The position numbers and the translations under genes are program-made. The notes beneath the pieces were generated by a model. It saw nothing but the letters and a program-made list of their open reading frames with translations. It was not told the DNA's origin and searched no databases. Of a stretch of 64,000 nt of DNA, positions 22,828-33,394 are shown piece by piece. Every line of letters starts with the position of its first letter. Position 1 is the stretch's first letter. The stretch spans positions 11,402,021 through 11,466,020 of the forward strand of contig JAMXIF010001183.1 of NCBI GenBank assembly GCA_028583685.1, given 5' to 3'. Source of the DNA: Petaurus breviceps papuanus (Eukaryota > Chordata > Mammalia > Diprotodontia > Petauridae).

Positions 22828-22930
22828 TATGGAGTAAATTACTCTGTTAAATTCTGGGCACCACATTTTAGAAAAGATATTGAAAAGCTAGTGTGGGTCC
22901 AGAGAAGAGTGACCAGAGTGGACAAAGCTT
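22828..22930 (+). mobile_element. L3/CR1 LINE fragment (RT C-terminal region)
   Basis: The frame reads FWAPHFRKDIEKLVWVQRR, the conserved stretch after the RT core in CR1-like LINEs ('FWsPhyKkDIeaLErVQRRAT'). No other part of the element is present. Confidence 0.7.
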
Positions 22931-22944
22931 AAGAAGCATTAGAT

Positions 22945-23090
22945 ACATGCCATTAGGTGGCATCACTAGAAAGAATGATGGGTCTGGAGTAAGGAAGACC
23001 TGAGTTCAAATCCAGCCTCATACACTTACAAACTATGTGGTCATAGGCAAGTCACTAAACTCTACATCGGTTTTTCCAGCTATAAAAAAC
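22945..23090 (+). mobile_element. MAR-type SINE
   Basis: 'gacctgagttcaaatccagc' (B box) and 'ggcaagtcactaaactc' are clear. The A box end is worn. Confidence 0.75.
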
Positions 23091-23159
23091 CTCCTCAATT
23101 TCAAAATATTATCTCTTTAAATGTTCATTTCTAATTTTAATCAAGTGAAGATAATACAG

Positions 23160-23348
23160 TCACAAAATCACACAATTTTAAAGTGTGAAGGAAAATTGGG
23201 CATCACCTAGTGCATCCCAATACTGTAATTGGCAGATTAAAAAAATGGAGGTACAAAAAGGTTAAATGATTTGACCAAGATCACACAATTAGGGAGAAGT
23301 ATAATCAGGCCTAGAAGTCAGGTTTCCTAACTCCCAAGTATTCTTTAA
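23160..23348 (-). mobile_element. MIR, antisense
   Basis: 'aaaggttaaatgatttgacc' and 'agatcacacaattagggaga' follow antisense MIR. Confidence 0.65.
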
Positions 23349-23627
23349 TTTGATTCAACAAACTTTTATTAAGCAGCTACTATTTACAAAGCAATGAGAT
23401 AAGCAGGATAAAATAAAACATAGGCTCTGCCCTCACAGAAATTATAAAATAATAGGAGGGATAAAACATAGACACATATATTCAAGATCTAAGGCACAAT
23501 GTGATGCAATATAAAATATGAAGAATCTGAGGAAGAATATATCATTTAATGCTGGTGATCAAAGAAGGTTTCATAGAAAAAGTAGCACTTGAGGACTTGG
23601 GATTTCACCAGCATAGGAACTGACTCC

Positions 23628-23735
23628 ACCAATGGAGATTGCAACCCATTCATAATTTATAGTCTTGAAGAGGTGTCCGAAGTTCAGAGAACTTAGGGGG
23701 CTTGCTCACAGTCGCATAGTTAGGAATGAACAAAA
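23628..23735 (-). mobile_element. MIR-like fragment, antisense
   Basis: 'cttgctcacagtcgcatagt' resembles the antisense MIR core. The limits are vague. Confidence 0.45.
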
Positions 23736-24358
23736 GAGAAGGGATTTTTATAACCGGAGAAATAGAGAGGAGTCTTTGCAGACATGGAAGATGAAGATGG
23801 GAGGTGGCAAGATAAGAATAATAAGTAATGAGTAGCCCTTTTCGGCTAGAACACAGAACATGTGAGGAAGATTCATGAGAGTTAAGTCTGGAAAAGTAGA
23901 TCTGAGTTGGACTATGGGAAAGTCTTGAGTACCAAGATTAAATTACCTTTTATTTGGTGTACAGTAAAAAGCCATGGAAAATTTCAGTGTAGAGAAATAA
24001 TATGAGTAGCATGCTAGAAGTATTATATATCTAGCAGTGCGAAGGATGGAGTGGAGTAGAGAGGGAGAAAGACAAGGAAGAAAACCAGTTAGGAGATTAC
24101 TACAAAAGTCTATATAACAGATGACGACCACCTGAACTAAAGTGGTTGTAGTTAAAGTGCAAAGTAACTCTTCATTCTCAAAGGATCTCTCCAGCAGAGG
24201 TAACTTTAGCAAGTTGTACAGTGTTTAAAAGGGTTTTTTAAAATTTATTTATTAATTTTAAATTATTAATTTTTTATTATTATGAAAATAATAAAATATG
24301 TGTTTTAGAAAAAAAAACAATAGGAAAAGAGGATTGTAATTGTAAAAAGAGGATTCTA

Positions 24359-24520
24359 GGGGTAACTAGGTGGTGCAGTGAATAGAGAGCACTGGCCCTG
24401 GAGTCAGGAGGACCTGAGTTCAAATCCGGCCTCAGACACTTAACACAAAACCAGTCGTGTGACCTTGGGCTTAACCCCAATTGCCCTGCCTTACCCCCTC
24501 CAAAAAGCAAAACAAAGAAC
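24359..24520 (+). mobile_element. Young MAR-type SINE with perfect duplication
   Basis: 'actaggtggtgcagtgaata', 'gtcaggaggacctgagttc' and 'ttaaccccaattgccctgcc', with a CAAAAA-type tail. The 15-bp sequence 'aaaaagaggattcta' is identical at 24,344-24,358 and 24,521-24,535, so this is among the youngest insertions here. Confidence 0.92.
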
Positions 24521-24629
24521 AAAAAGAGGATTCTAAATTTCTATTAATATACAGATTTTTTTAAATGCATGAGTTAAATTTGACTAGATAGTTCCAAAAC
24601 CTACCTATGTCCCTTTCTGAATTTCTACT

Positions 24630-25235
24630 GTTTTAAAAAAATGTTTTATTGATTCTCTTTTTGTTTTCTTGATGCTTTTTCCTTTTTGGGGGGGGGGGAT
24701 ATCACTGTATTTCCATTATTCCCCTCCACATTTTGCCAAGCCCAAGTAAAAGAAGTCCTCGTTCTGTCTCCTCTCCACCCTCAAAAATAAACAAAGCTTT
24801 CCCTTGTAATAAGGGAAACAAATACACATGAGTCCATATCTGTAAATATGAGGTTAGGTCTAGGGTTAGAGTCAAGAAGATGAGATTGGTTCTACCTCTA
24901 TAAGATCATCGCCTCTCAGTCATTGCACTGATAGATTTTTAAATCTTTCACAGACATTTTCCTTCATAATGTTGTAGTCATTAAATAAACAGTTCTCCTA
25001 GCTCTGCTCACTTGGTTCTTCATCAATTCATACAAGTCCTCCAAGGTTTTCCTGATTTCTTCTCTTTTGCCATTTCTTATGGCACGATAATATTCCATTA
25101 TATTCATATGCTGTAATTTGTTCAGCTGGTCAACGAACTGATAGACAATCATTCTGTTTCCAGTTTTTGGATATATAAAAAAAAATGATGCCACAAATAT
25201 TTTTTGTACTGGAAAACTGACTGTAGTCAATTGTT
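24630..25235 (-). mobile_element. L1 3' end, antisense (ORF2 C-terminus and UTR)
   Basis: On the - strand the frame reads NIMEYYRAIRNGKREEIRK, equivalent to the 'IYTMEYYAAIKNDE' end of mammalian L1 ORF2, preceded by the KTGN-type 'aactggaaaca' block (25,150 region). A G11 run (24,688-24,698, + strand) lies in the UTR. It is inserted in the antisense L2. Confidence 0.75.
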
Positions 25236-25795
25236 GACAGTAGTCATGGTTTTTCCATTTTTCAAGGGCTGACTTAGTTATGAATGGAGAAGCTCATCAG
25301 CAGTAGATAAAAGACAGTTGCAATGAATATGGCTACAGCAACTCAAGAAACGTACCTCACAACATTGTGAGGAAAGCATTTTGCAAAATTTAAACTGCAA
25401 TGTGAACTAGTTGCTGTTTTTTGTTATTGCAACTAAAGGTAGAATTAGAATGATTTGGCAAGTGATATATGAAAAATGAGGAAAAAGGAAGTGTCAAAGA
25501 TGATGCTGAGATTTTAAGTCTAGGTAAGTAGGTAGATGGTGGCCACATCAAAATAAACAGGGAAGTTACAGGAAAGTACAGCTCTTCAGGAGGCATGGGG
25601 GAAATCATGAGGTCAACGCGGGACACACTGACTTAGAGGTGATGGCAAACTATCCAGATGGAGACAGCCAGAAGATTACAGGGCCAGGCTGATACAGGAT
25701 GTAGAGACAGAATTATCATCGGCATAGGATTCCAGACAGGACATCCAGACAGTGGATGAAGTTACCAAGGGAGAAAGTATAGAGAGGGAAGATAC

Positions 25796-26065
25796 ATCTT
25801 CATTTTGGAATCTCTGGTTTCTTTTAAGATGCAGTCCAAGTGTTACCTTATATGTGAAGCATTTCTAAATGCCCCATGCCACTAGTACACTCTTTCCCAA
25901 AACAATTTTTGTAGCCACTTTGTATAGTTAAGTATGTGCATGCTGTTTCCCCCATCAGAATATTAACTCCTTGAGGGCAGGTAACTAATTCTTTTGTCTT
26001 TGTATCTTCAGTGCCTAGCACAGTTCCTACAACATAGAATTAAATAAATACTTGTTGATAGACTG
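25796..26065 (+). mobile_element. L2 3' end nested in an antisense L2
   Basis: 'atattaactccttgagggca', 'tcttcagtgcctagcacag' and 'aataaatacttgttgataga' form a sense L2 tail. Antisense L2 text stops at 25,795 and resumes at about 26,066. Confidence 0.8.
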
Positions 26066-26299
26066 CGTCCTTGGGGGATATTCGAATTTAAAGGAAGAAA
26101 GGAGGATAAGCATCTGAATTCATTCAAGTAGATGCAGAAAGGAACTAGTGACTGGTATTGTATGCATTCTGTTTTTGAAGTTCAGGGTCAAGGGAAATAG
26201 ATAGAATTCAAAATTACTGCAGCCAAAATGCCAGAATGGAATTCACTTTCACTATCCCTTGATAAATTGGAGCCCAGGTCTCCTGGCTCCAAGTAACTT

Positions 26300-26510
26300 A
26301 TTCAGTCAACACTTTTTTATTAACACTTATTTATTTTTTATTAAACACTTTTTATCAACACTATTTTATGTACATTGTGCTAAATATTGAAGATGCAAAG
26401 AAAGGAAAAATACAGTCCTTGCCTTGAAAAAGTTTGCAATCAAACAGGGCAAACAACACGGAAACAATTATATATAAACAAGATACATACAATCCTCCCA
26501 CAATGTCACA
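26300..26510 (-). mobile_element. L2 3' end, antisense
   Basis: 'gtacattgtgctaaatattg' and 'cagtccttgccttgaaaaag' are a worn antisense L2 tail, with a locally repeated 'tttttattaa(c)actt' segment. Confidence 0.65.
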
Positions 26511-26689
26511 CATACATAAAAATATATTTGAAGAATCATTGACATGTTGGAGTCTATCATGGCTCATCTACTCTGCTTTCCATTTAAGCTGATGACAACA
26601 AGCTGAAAGCTTGCTATTAAATTGAAATTATTGGTTCTAGCTACTGTTTCATTAATTCTGTGAAATCACTATTTCAATTTCATTCTTTT

Positions 26690-26940
26690 CTCTGCTCCCA
26701 CTGGGTAAGGCTACAAGAGGAAAGATGCAAAAGGAAGAAGGCTTCTGGCTATCTGCTGGAGGGGGCCATCTCCACTCCTCCTGATCCATATCTTGCCACT
26801 GGACCCAGATGGCTCCAGAGGAGAAAGTGAGGCTAGTGACTGCATAGCCCTTCCTCACTTAAATCCAATTTAGTTACAAGTCATGACATCACTTTTCTGA
26901 TGTCATGGTTCTCTTCAAGAACAAAGGACAAACAACAACC
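26690..26940 (+). mobile_element. Interspersed repeat of uncertain class
   Basis: Contains 'ccatctgctgga'-like 'gctatctgctggagggggcc', 'ccatatcttgccactggacc' and 'tgatgtcatggttctcttc', and ends in the CAA-type tail 'gaacaaaggacaaacaacaa'. I remember near-identical text as a recurrent marsupial repeat but cannot name its family. The tail suggests retroposition. Confidence 0.5.
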
Positions 26941-27360
26941 CATTCTGGAAAAAAAGATCTGGAGAAGTTTTGTGATAAACCAGGAAAGTCAACATATATA
27001 TTGTAATTGGGTTTCCCAATCTGTTCAACTACTTAGGATAGAAGCGTGGTATTACCGATGCTTCCTTCTCTCCATCCTGAATTTCCAGTTCCTCTGGGTT
27101 GTGCCCTTGAGGGTGATGGTGCACAGCAGAAGCAAAGAGGAACAGAGAAAGCATCACCCACTGCTTCCTTCCTGATCTTTCTACTATCCCCTCAATTCTC
27201 TGTTCTAGAAGACAAAAATGCTTTCCAATATTGTCAGCGGTTATTAGTATGCATATGTTTGATCAATTAAAAAATAGTTAATGGTTAAGTCTTATTTCAA
27301 GGCTCTAAAAAGAGCCTGGTTGATTAGTAAAAGTCATACAACACATAACTTTCCAAATCA
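26940..27360. other. Unassigned interval
   Basis: Two overlapping frames of 74-91 codons lie here (26,900-27,270) without recognisable domains. The sequence is not matched to any repeat I know. Confidence 0.35.
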
Positions 27361-27363
27361 GTA

Positions 27364-27662
27364 ATTGCTAGCATTTATATACAGCATTATATAGTCAATT
27401 TCCTCCTCCCTCATCTTCTATTCATGACAGAGGAACCAGTCATTACAATAGAATGTAGCTAGCTAATCTGTCTTGGCCAAACCACACAAAGCAGAAAAAT
27501 CAGAGAAGAGTTGGCAAAGTACCTCATCGATCCTTACAACAATTTTAGGAGGTAGGTGTTAAGTGTCTGGCCTGTGATCACATTGCTAGTGTCAGAATCA
27601 GATTTTGGACCCAGGTCTTCAGGACTCCAAATTCAGTGTTCTGTATGCTATGCCATACTTCC
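27364..27662 (-). mobile_element. MIR, antisense, interrupted
   Basis: 'gctagcatttatatacagca' (27,368) is the antisense MIR end. The match stops at 27,392 and resumes at 27,514 with 'atccttacaacaattttagg' and 'gatcacattgctagtgtcag'. The gap holds the duplicated 120-bp sequence. Confidence 0.65.
27393..27513 (+). repeat. 120-bp repeat, copy A (inside MIR)
   Basis: Runs from 'agtcaatttcctcctccctc' to 'cagagaagagttgg'. A second copy lies at 29,167-29,296, with an estimated 80-85% identity by eye. It interrupts a MIR, so it arrived after that element. No terminal inverted repeats or poly(A) are seen. Confidence 0.75.
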
Positions 27663-28285
27663 CAGACATTATTAGTATGCATGTCTTTTATTCCTTTTAA
27701 AGTATATTTTTTATCTTTATATTTCTAAAACCAAGCAGAAATCCTCACTTAATTAATACTATTTGGATTAAATTTAATAAACAAATGCAAAGAGTTACTT
27801 AGAGTTTTCCCAAAGAATAGATATCATACCTAAAGAAAGATCACAGCAATGTTTTCACCTCCACTTTTAGTGAGGGCAGATGAAGAACAAATCAAAAGAC
27901 CAAGAACAGTCCTAACAAGGTAGAAATGTTCTCAAGGCATTTTACTTACCTTGTCATAACTATTTTGTAGTGAAATGAGTTTGTATCATTTCATAAAACA
28001 AATGATTGAAGAAACCTTTGTGATGATAGACAATAATAGAAATAAGTAGATGCCAGATTATTTACACCTATGGGAAATAATCCTGGGATTGTGGGGTTAA
28101 GATGTCATATCCAAATGGTTCTCACAGTAGGAATTGCTTGATATGATTTACTCAGTGGTTGAAGAACTTTAAAAGTTTGTTTATTTTTTAAATTGGTGAA
28201 ACCTAGGATCTACAAAGCCCATTCCTGAGGGGAAGTGGAAAATCATTAGCCATGACTGAGTAGCCTCAGCACAGGGACAACAGCC
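27662..28285. other. Unassigned interval
   Basis: AT-rich sequence without recognised elements. Confidence 0.4.
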
Positions 28286-28289
28286 AACA

Positions 28290-28840
28290 AGTCAACAAGC
28301 ATTTATTAAGTGCCTACTACACGTTAGGCACTGTTAGATATCCTTTGAATAGATAAACCACATTTTAATTTTTAATAAACATTTATTAAATGCCTACTAT
28401 GTGCCAAGCCTTAAATTAGGCACAAAGGCAAAAATCAAACAGTCTTTACCCTCAAGAATCTTATATTCTACTTGAAGATGACAATATACAGTGGTAGCTA
28501 CATGGCCTAGTGGATAGAGTACCTAGCCTGGAGTGAGGAAGACCTGAGTTCAAATCCAGCCTCAGATACCTACGAGCTATGTGACCCTGGGTAAGTCTCT
28601 TAACCCCAGTTGCCTCCAAAACAATACAACCCTCCCCCAATATACATACAAACTAAAAACAAAGGTTTTTTTTGTTTTGTTTTGTTTTTCCAATGCATTA
28701 GCCAATGGTATGTCATGAAAGGGCTCTTCTAAGAGTTGGTACTTGAACTGTGCCATAAAGTAAGTTTTAGAATTCTAAGTAGAAGCAATGAAGAGGGAGA
28801 GTATTCTAGGCACAGGGCACCGCTAAGGTGTTTGGTCAGC
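28290..28840 (-). mobile_element. L2 3' region, antisense, split by a SINE
   Basis: Two tail motifs in tandem, 'aagcatttattaagtgccta' (28,297) and 'tttattaaatgcctactatg' (28,382), then 'ccctcaagaatcttatattc'. After the SINE the L2 resumes with 'gtacttgaactgtgccataa' and 'gtattctaggcacagg'. Confidence 0.75.
28491..28640 (+). mobile_element. MAR-type SINE nested in L2
   Basis: 'tagctacatggcctagtgga', 'gacctgagttcaaatccagc' and 'cttaaccccagttgcctcc'. 'caatatac' on both sides may be the target duplication. Confidence 0.85.
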
Positions 28841-29166
28841 AATGAGCCCAATAACGGTTCCTGAACCAGGACATTGCAATGTCCTTAACAATAACCCCTT
28901 ACATGCTTAACTGCACATAGGTCTCCACATTGAGAGAATAAAGCAGTGATTTTTGTTGGTCCTTTAGTGTATCTATAACTGCTCCAATTGTGAATCATTA
29001 AGTCTCGAATACAAGAATCTGTGTAGAGGGATATTTAGGAATGATACCACTCAAACAAGAATGCAAACAGCATGAGATCTAAGACCTCAGGAAAGGCAAT
29101 CGTGGCCATTAAGGCTTCTGTGATCCCAAAGCCAAATGGCCCAGAGAGAAGGTGGCAATAAGATGA
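28840..29166. other. Unassigned interval
   Basis: No repeat recognised. Confidence 0.4.
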
Positions 29167-29296
29167 AGTCAATTTCCTCCTCCCTCATCTTCTACTCATG
29201 ACATTATAATGGAACTCGTCATTATAATAGAATCTAGCTAGATAACCTGTCTTGGGCAAAAATCAGAGGCAGAAAAATTAGAGAAGAGTTGTAAAG
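29167..29296 (+). repeat. 120-bp repeat, copy B
   Basis: Shares 'agtcaatttcctcctccctc' and the 'agaaaaat.agagaagagttg' end with copy A, 1.77 kb upstream. Flanking sequences of the two copies do not match, which limits the shared unit to about 120-130 bp. Confidence 0.75.
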
Positions 29297-29517
29297 CTAT
29301 GATCACCAGAATTCAGGGTAGGTATCCTGGGTATAGGGCACAGTAGGTTGCTACTGTAGATCAATGCAGCAAACAGAGTATATCTTTGGAGCACAGTTCA
29401 TGGGTCAGAGAATCTGCAGTTGAATCCTTGGCAATAATACATATTAGTTTTGAGGTCTTGGCCAAGTCATTTCAATTCGTTAGCAGGATGAGTATAATAC
29501 TTGTGTTATATCAGCAT

Positions 29518-29590
29518 GTATTTACGTGCATGTACATACACACATATGTATGTACACACATATATACATACATACACACAAGTATGAACT
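29518..29590. repeat. (TACA/TATG)n microsatellite
   Basis: Alternating 'acatacacacatatgtatgt' type sequence, imperfect. Confidence 0.8.
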
Positions 29591-29609
29591 AATTCAAAGG
29601 TTTGCTCAT

Positions 29610-29845
29610 TCACTTGCCCATCTTGCTGCCAGGAAGATTTAACTTCATGTCCTATCTCAGACATGTACTAACTATGTTACCCTTGGCCAATTGTTTAGCC
29701 TCCTCATCTGTAAAATGGGAATAACAGAGCCTACCTCACAGGTTTGTTGTGGAGGATGAAATAGATTAACATATTGCTTTAAGGTTTGAAAAGGAAATTG
29801 TATAAACACTAAATACTATTATCATCATTACCAATCAATCATTAA
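29610..29845 (+). mobile_element. MIR/MAR-type SINE
   Basis: 'cctcctcatctgtaaaatgg', 'gcctacctcacaggtttgtt' and 'ttgctttaaggtttgaaaag' are in family order, ending 'attatcatcattacc'. Confidence 0.8.
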
Positions 29846-30030
29846 ATATTTGTCTATTATGTTTCAGGCACTATGTTGACCATCAATCACCTATTTTTGT
29901 AATATGTTGTATTAGGAGCTAGAGTGACATAAAGTTTAGCTAAAGCATTGTGCCTGATCTCACAGAGCTTCCAGTGAGATGAGGCCCATGAACATTTACC
30001 TATAAAGTCAGTCCTGGGGCTTGGTAGCAG
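29845..30030 (-). mobile_element. L2 3' end, antisense
   Basis: 'tatgtttcaggcactatgtt' and 'gatctcacagagcttccagt' show a worn antisense L2. Confidence 0.65.
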
Positions 30031-30520
30031 AAGAAAGAAAAGACATCAAAAGGAGGTGGACCATTTGGCTTTGCATGGAGTTACCATGGCCCTTTTTTGT
30101 AACACAGAAATAAAAATTTACCAAAAGGAAACCTCGCTACAAGAAATAAATCAGCCTATGTCAAAAATACATTTGTGTATTTTCTCCTTGCTTTGTGTTC
30201 ATTAATAGTACTGTCTTGAAGCCTAACAGTCACTGATGTGATCTGGTGTCGATTTGCAAAAGCAACAGAAAATCAAAGCAAGAAAAGCACAGAGAAATAA
30301 GCATTCACACAAGAGAACTAGTAATACATGGCTTGTATGCACATGCTATTAATGTGCAAAAGCTCCCTAGAGTTCAAACATTAAATAATAGCATACATGT
30401 CCCTAAATTAGTAATTCCCAAAGTGAGAGGAAAATATTTAAATAGAATCAGTTTAATTTCTCTCTTAATTAGATTTTAATAGAATTTTTTAACCAAAACA
30501 AGTTATCACTATTTGGTTCC
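30030..30520. other. Unassigned interval
   Basis: No repeat recognised. It includes a 77-codon frame at 30,246-30,479 with no known motif. Confidence 0.4.
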
Positions 30521-30529
30521 TTCCATTTG

Positions 30530-30957
30530 ACCCTACAATCTAAATCCAGGTCCCAATATTCTATTGTCCTTGTTAGATACAGGATGAATTCAGCTTTCCT
30601 CTATCTCTTACACTGGCTTTCCTCAATGCCTGGAATATCTTTCTTTTCCTTACTCCTACCTCAAAGAGTTTTTCTCTTCATTTAAATCGCAATCCAAATA
30701 CCATCTTCTACATGAAGTTTTTCTATTTCCCCCTAGCACCCTCCTTCCCATAATACATTGTATTTAATAGTTTGTATATATATATTTACCACCTTTATAT
30801 TTATGCCCTCCACAATTTATTTTTACTTGTTTTCTCCTCCATTAGAATATAAGCTCATTGCAAGTGGAGATTGTTTAATTCGTTGTATTTGTATCCCTAG
30901 CACTTAACGCAGTGCCTGGTACATAAGAGGAGCTTAATCCTTCTGACTGATTGATGC
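30530..30957 (+). mobile_element. L2 3' region
   Basis: Collinear sense L2 over about 430 bp: 'caatccaaataccatcttct', 'atataagctcattgcaagtg', 'tatccctagcacttaacgca' and 'tgcctggtacataagagg'. Confidence 0.8.
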
Positions 30958-31250
30958 AAAGGTGAGTTCTCTTTGCTTATACTCCCTCCCAGAGAAGACA
31001 AATGCACAACACAACTCTGCATATTTGTACTCCTTTCCCTTCCCACATAACCCCATCCAAACTGAAACTAGGCTAGAAAGGGCAAGGCTTGGGGATGAGT
31101 TGGACAGAGTAAAAGTTAGAGGCAGTCTGTTTGCAGAAGTACTTGCATGGATCAATTCTTCCCCCTTCTATACTTTACCTTACAGTTAGAACAAGAGTCT
31201 GGAAATACAGGGCTGCAGCTTTACCGTAGGTCATATTTATTTGTGCAAGT
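30957..31250. other. Unassigned interval
   Basis: Overlapping frames on both strands (73-75 codons), neither recognised. No repeat recognised. Confidence 0.35.
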
Positions 31251-31370
31251 CTTATCCTCTTAGACAGTAAGCTCCTTGAGGGCAGCAACTATATTCTTTT
31301 TTCATCTTTATATCTCTAATATTTTGCATATTGAATTTACTTAAATTTTTAAAAAATTGAATATCTTATT
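31250..31370 (+). mobile_element. L2 3' end
   Basis: 'gtaagctccttgagggcagc' followed by 'ttatatctctaatattttgc'. The final 'aataaat' part is lost. Confidence 0.7.
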
Positions 31371-31374
31371 ATTT

Positions 31375-32070
31375 CAAATGAAAAACTCCTACTCCTTAGA
31401 TACCTTTTACTTTGAATTCCATCTTTATTTTGCAAGTAGTCTTGGAAGGCCGATTGGTTGTTTTATCTCCATTGATTTTTGAAAAAAAAAACCCTGAGAA
31501 ATAGGGATTTGACGTGATGTTCAGGGGAATGGAAAGCTGATGAAAGAGCCTGGAATGGAATAGAGTCATTGACATTACTTAGCTACTGCAGGACAACCTG
31601 TCTTTTGCATGAGAAATTTAAATAGCATCATTATAGCCTCTGAGTATCCCTGAGATACTTAGAGACCTGCTTTTCCATCATAATGAATCCAATTAAGCAT
31701 TTATGATTGAAATTATGCTGGAAAAACTCATGATGGCTCATCCACTGCTCACCCTCTTATGGGCATATAATCTGAAGAAGCAATGATTAGATAGTATCAA
31801 AGACAGGAAAATTATTGAAAGGCAATTTTCTCCCAGCTGATTGGTTACAAAATGTGAAGAAGGAAAAAGAATATCAAAATGCCAGCAAGCAGTTCATTTC
31901 CACTGTGTCTAAAATTAGAGACCTTCTCTAGAGCATACATACATTGGTACTATAACATTCATCCTCATGTGCCCTCTCAAAACAGATTTGAAAGGTCAAA
32001 AAGAAGCGAAGAACTCTCTCTCTAAAGGTACAAGAAAGCCAAGAACACACTTTCAGAATGGCTTACCAAT
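31375..32070. promoter_or_regulatory. Repeat-free block, candidate conserved noncoding
   Basis: About 700 bp lacking recognisable transposons, with 'catgagaaatttaaatagca', 'ccaattaagcatttatgat' and 'ctgattggttac' (CCAAT-like on the - strand). The regulatory call is only a hypothesis. Confidence 0.2.
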
Positions 32071-32077
32071 TTTTTTC

Positions 32078-32246
32078 TTCCTCCTTTCTTTCCTTCCTTT
32101 CTCTCTGCTTTCTTTCTTTCCTTCCTCCTTTTCTTCACTTTTCTTTTTCTCTTTCCTTCCTTTTCTTTTTCTTCCCTTCTTTCCTTCCTCCCTTTCTTCC
32201 TCTCTGTCTTTTCTTCTTTCCTTTCTTCCTTTTTTTCCCCTTCCTT
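32078..32246. repeat. Polypyrimidine (CTTT/CCTT)n tract
   Basis: About 170 bp of almost pure C/T, producing open frames on both strands by composition. Confidence 0.9.
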
Positions 32247-32249
32247 AAA

Positions 32250-32629
32250 TATGTTTATTTCAACCAACATGAATGCTTTCATAATATTTAGGGGCAAACC
32301 AAGGATATTGCTGTTTTTATGCTCTTGCCATTGTAATTGGCAAGAAAATTACACATTAATTATTTTGCTACATGCTGGTAGGAAGCATCTGTAGTCTGTT
32401 CTTACTATAAATTTGTTTTCTTACGTCTTTTCACCCTTTCAACTATTACATTTTTTATAAAAAGTTGGCCTATCATAGTAGGCAGAAGCATTCTTTTAAT
32501 GATGAATTTTCCTCCCAACGTTTTATCACCTTAAAAAAGCCAGAGTCCTTTGAAGCATTTGATGAGATCTCGCACTTGATAAGAATTCTCCCTTTGTCTT
32601 CTCTCTCATAAGCTTGGGAATCAAAAAAT

Positions 32630-32630
<1 letters not shown>
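32250..32630. other. Repeat-free unassigned interval
   Basis: No transposon recognised. AT-rich with 'attacacattaattattttg' near 32,348. Confidence 0.4.
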
Positions 32631-32631
<1 letters not shown>

Positions 32632-32697
<66 letters not shown>

Positions 32698-32698
32698 C
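32632..32698. repeat. (CT)n microsatellite
   Basis: An almost uninterrupted (CT)n of about 60 bp, with one TT interruption near 32,690, then C-rich sequence. Confidence 0.97.
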
Positions 32699-32699
32699 C

Positions 32700-33390
32700 C
32701 CCCCTTTCCTTTTTCTCTTTCTCACAGATAAAGATCTTCATCTCGTCCCAGCTCCATCTATTTAGGTGGCCTGTTAATCAATTTTCCTAGAAACATTAAT
32801 GCTAATCTCCCTTTGTCTTCCCATGGATTAGTCAGAGGCCTGACTGTTGATGCCTATTCCGTACAAATGTCAGAAAACTTCAGATGTAAAAATCCCTTTG
32901 ACATAAATTATAAAAATGAAAAGGCCATCATAGGGGTGCTTTGTTTTTAACTCTGTGTCCCCTGTGGTTATGTGACTTGCACAGAAGGTAGGGACATTTA
33001 AAATGATTCATTGGCCACTATCTTGTTTTAAGGTTGAACACTGTATTGAGCTAGATATCCTTTTGTCATGTGTCAAACTTGATCAAAATCAGCACCCATT
33101 AAATGTTCTCATGGAGCAGACTTAACAAATGCCAAGTAGTCAATCAGCAATAAAACATCACTTTGTCCAGTCAACAAAAGCAGAAACCATGGAAACCATC
33201 AGTTCTTAATTAGAGGTTTGAGACAAGTGGCTCTTAAACTTTCTCCAACTGTGGCCCATAAAAACACAAACCCAGTTACTATGTTCCCCAACAATCCATA
33301 CTTGACATGTGAAATAAGCTTGCCACAGTCAATGAGAAGACTGGTGCTAATTTTGAGGAGGCATCAATACAAGTTGTCAGACTGAGAGAG
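32700..33390. other. Repeat-poor unassigned interval
   Basis: No clear transposon. 'gtggctcttaaactttctcc' near 33,228 faintly resembles a hAT terminus, but no partner end is visible. Confidence 0.35.
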
Positions 33391-33394
33391 TAAA

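Larger units (their letters stand above)
23350..26180 (-). mobile_element. Long L2 relic, antisense, with four insertions
   Basis: L2 text reads continuously once insertions are skipped: tail 'acttttattaagcagctact' (23,356), 'taaaaagccatggaaaattt' (23,966), 'gaaaaccagttaggagatta' (24,079), 'gatggtggccacatcaaaat' (25,534), 'agggagaaagtatagagagg' (25,768), and 'cttgggggatattcgaattt' (26,070). Inserted are an antisense MIR (23,628), a sense SINE (24,359), an antisense L1 (24,630) and a sense L2 end (25,796). Roughly 1.5 kb is L2 proper. Confidence 0.7.

Noticed and set aside
22714-22932. Host gene with an RT-like C-terminus
   Set aside because: FWAPHFRKDIEKL belongs to the L3/CR1 family; the upstream part of the frame is unrelated.
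24850-24870. Interstitial telomeric repeat ('ggttaggtctagggttag')
   Set aside because: Only scattered TTAGG words, no array.
26900-27270. Overlapping frames of 74-91 codons as a novel small gene
   Set aside because: The start lies in a repeat tail, there is no splice or initiation context of note, and no motif is recognised.
27393-27513. 120-bp pair treated as a MITE
   Set aside because: No terminal inverted repeats were found, so the class is left open.
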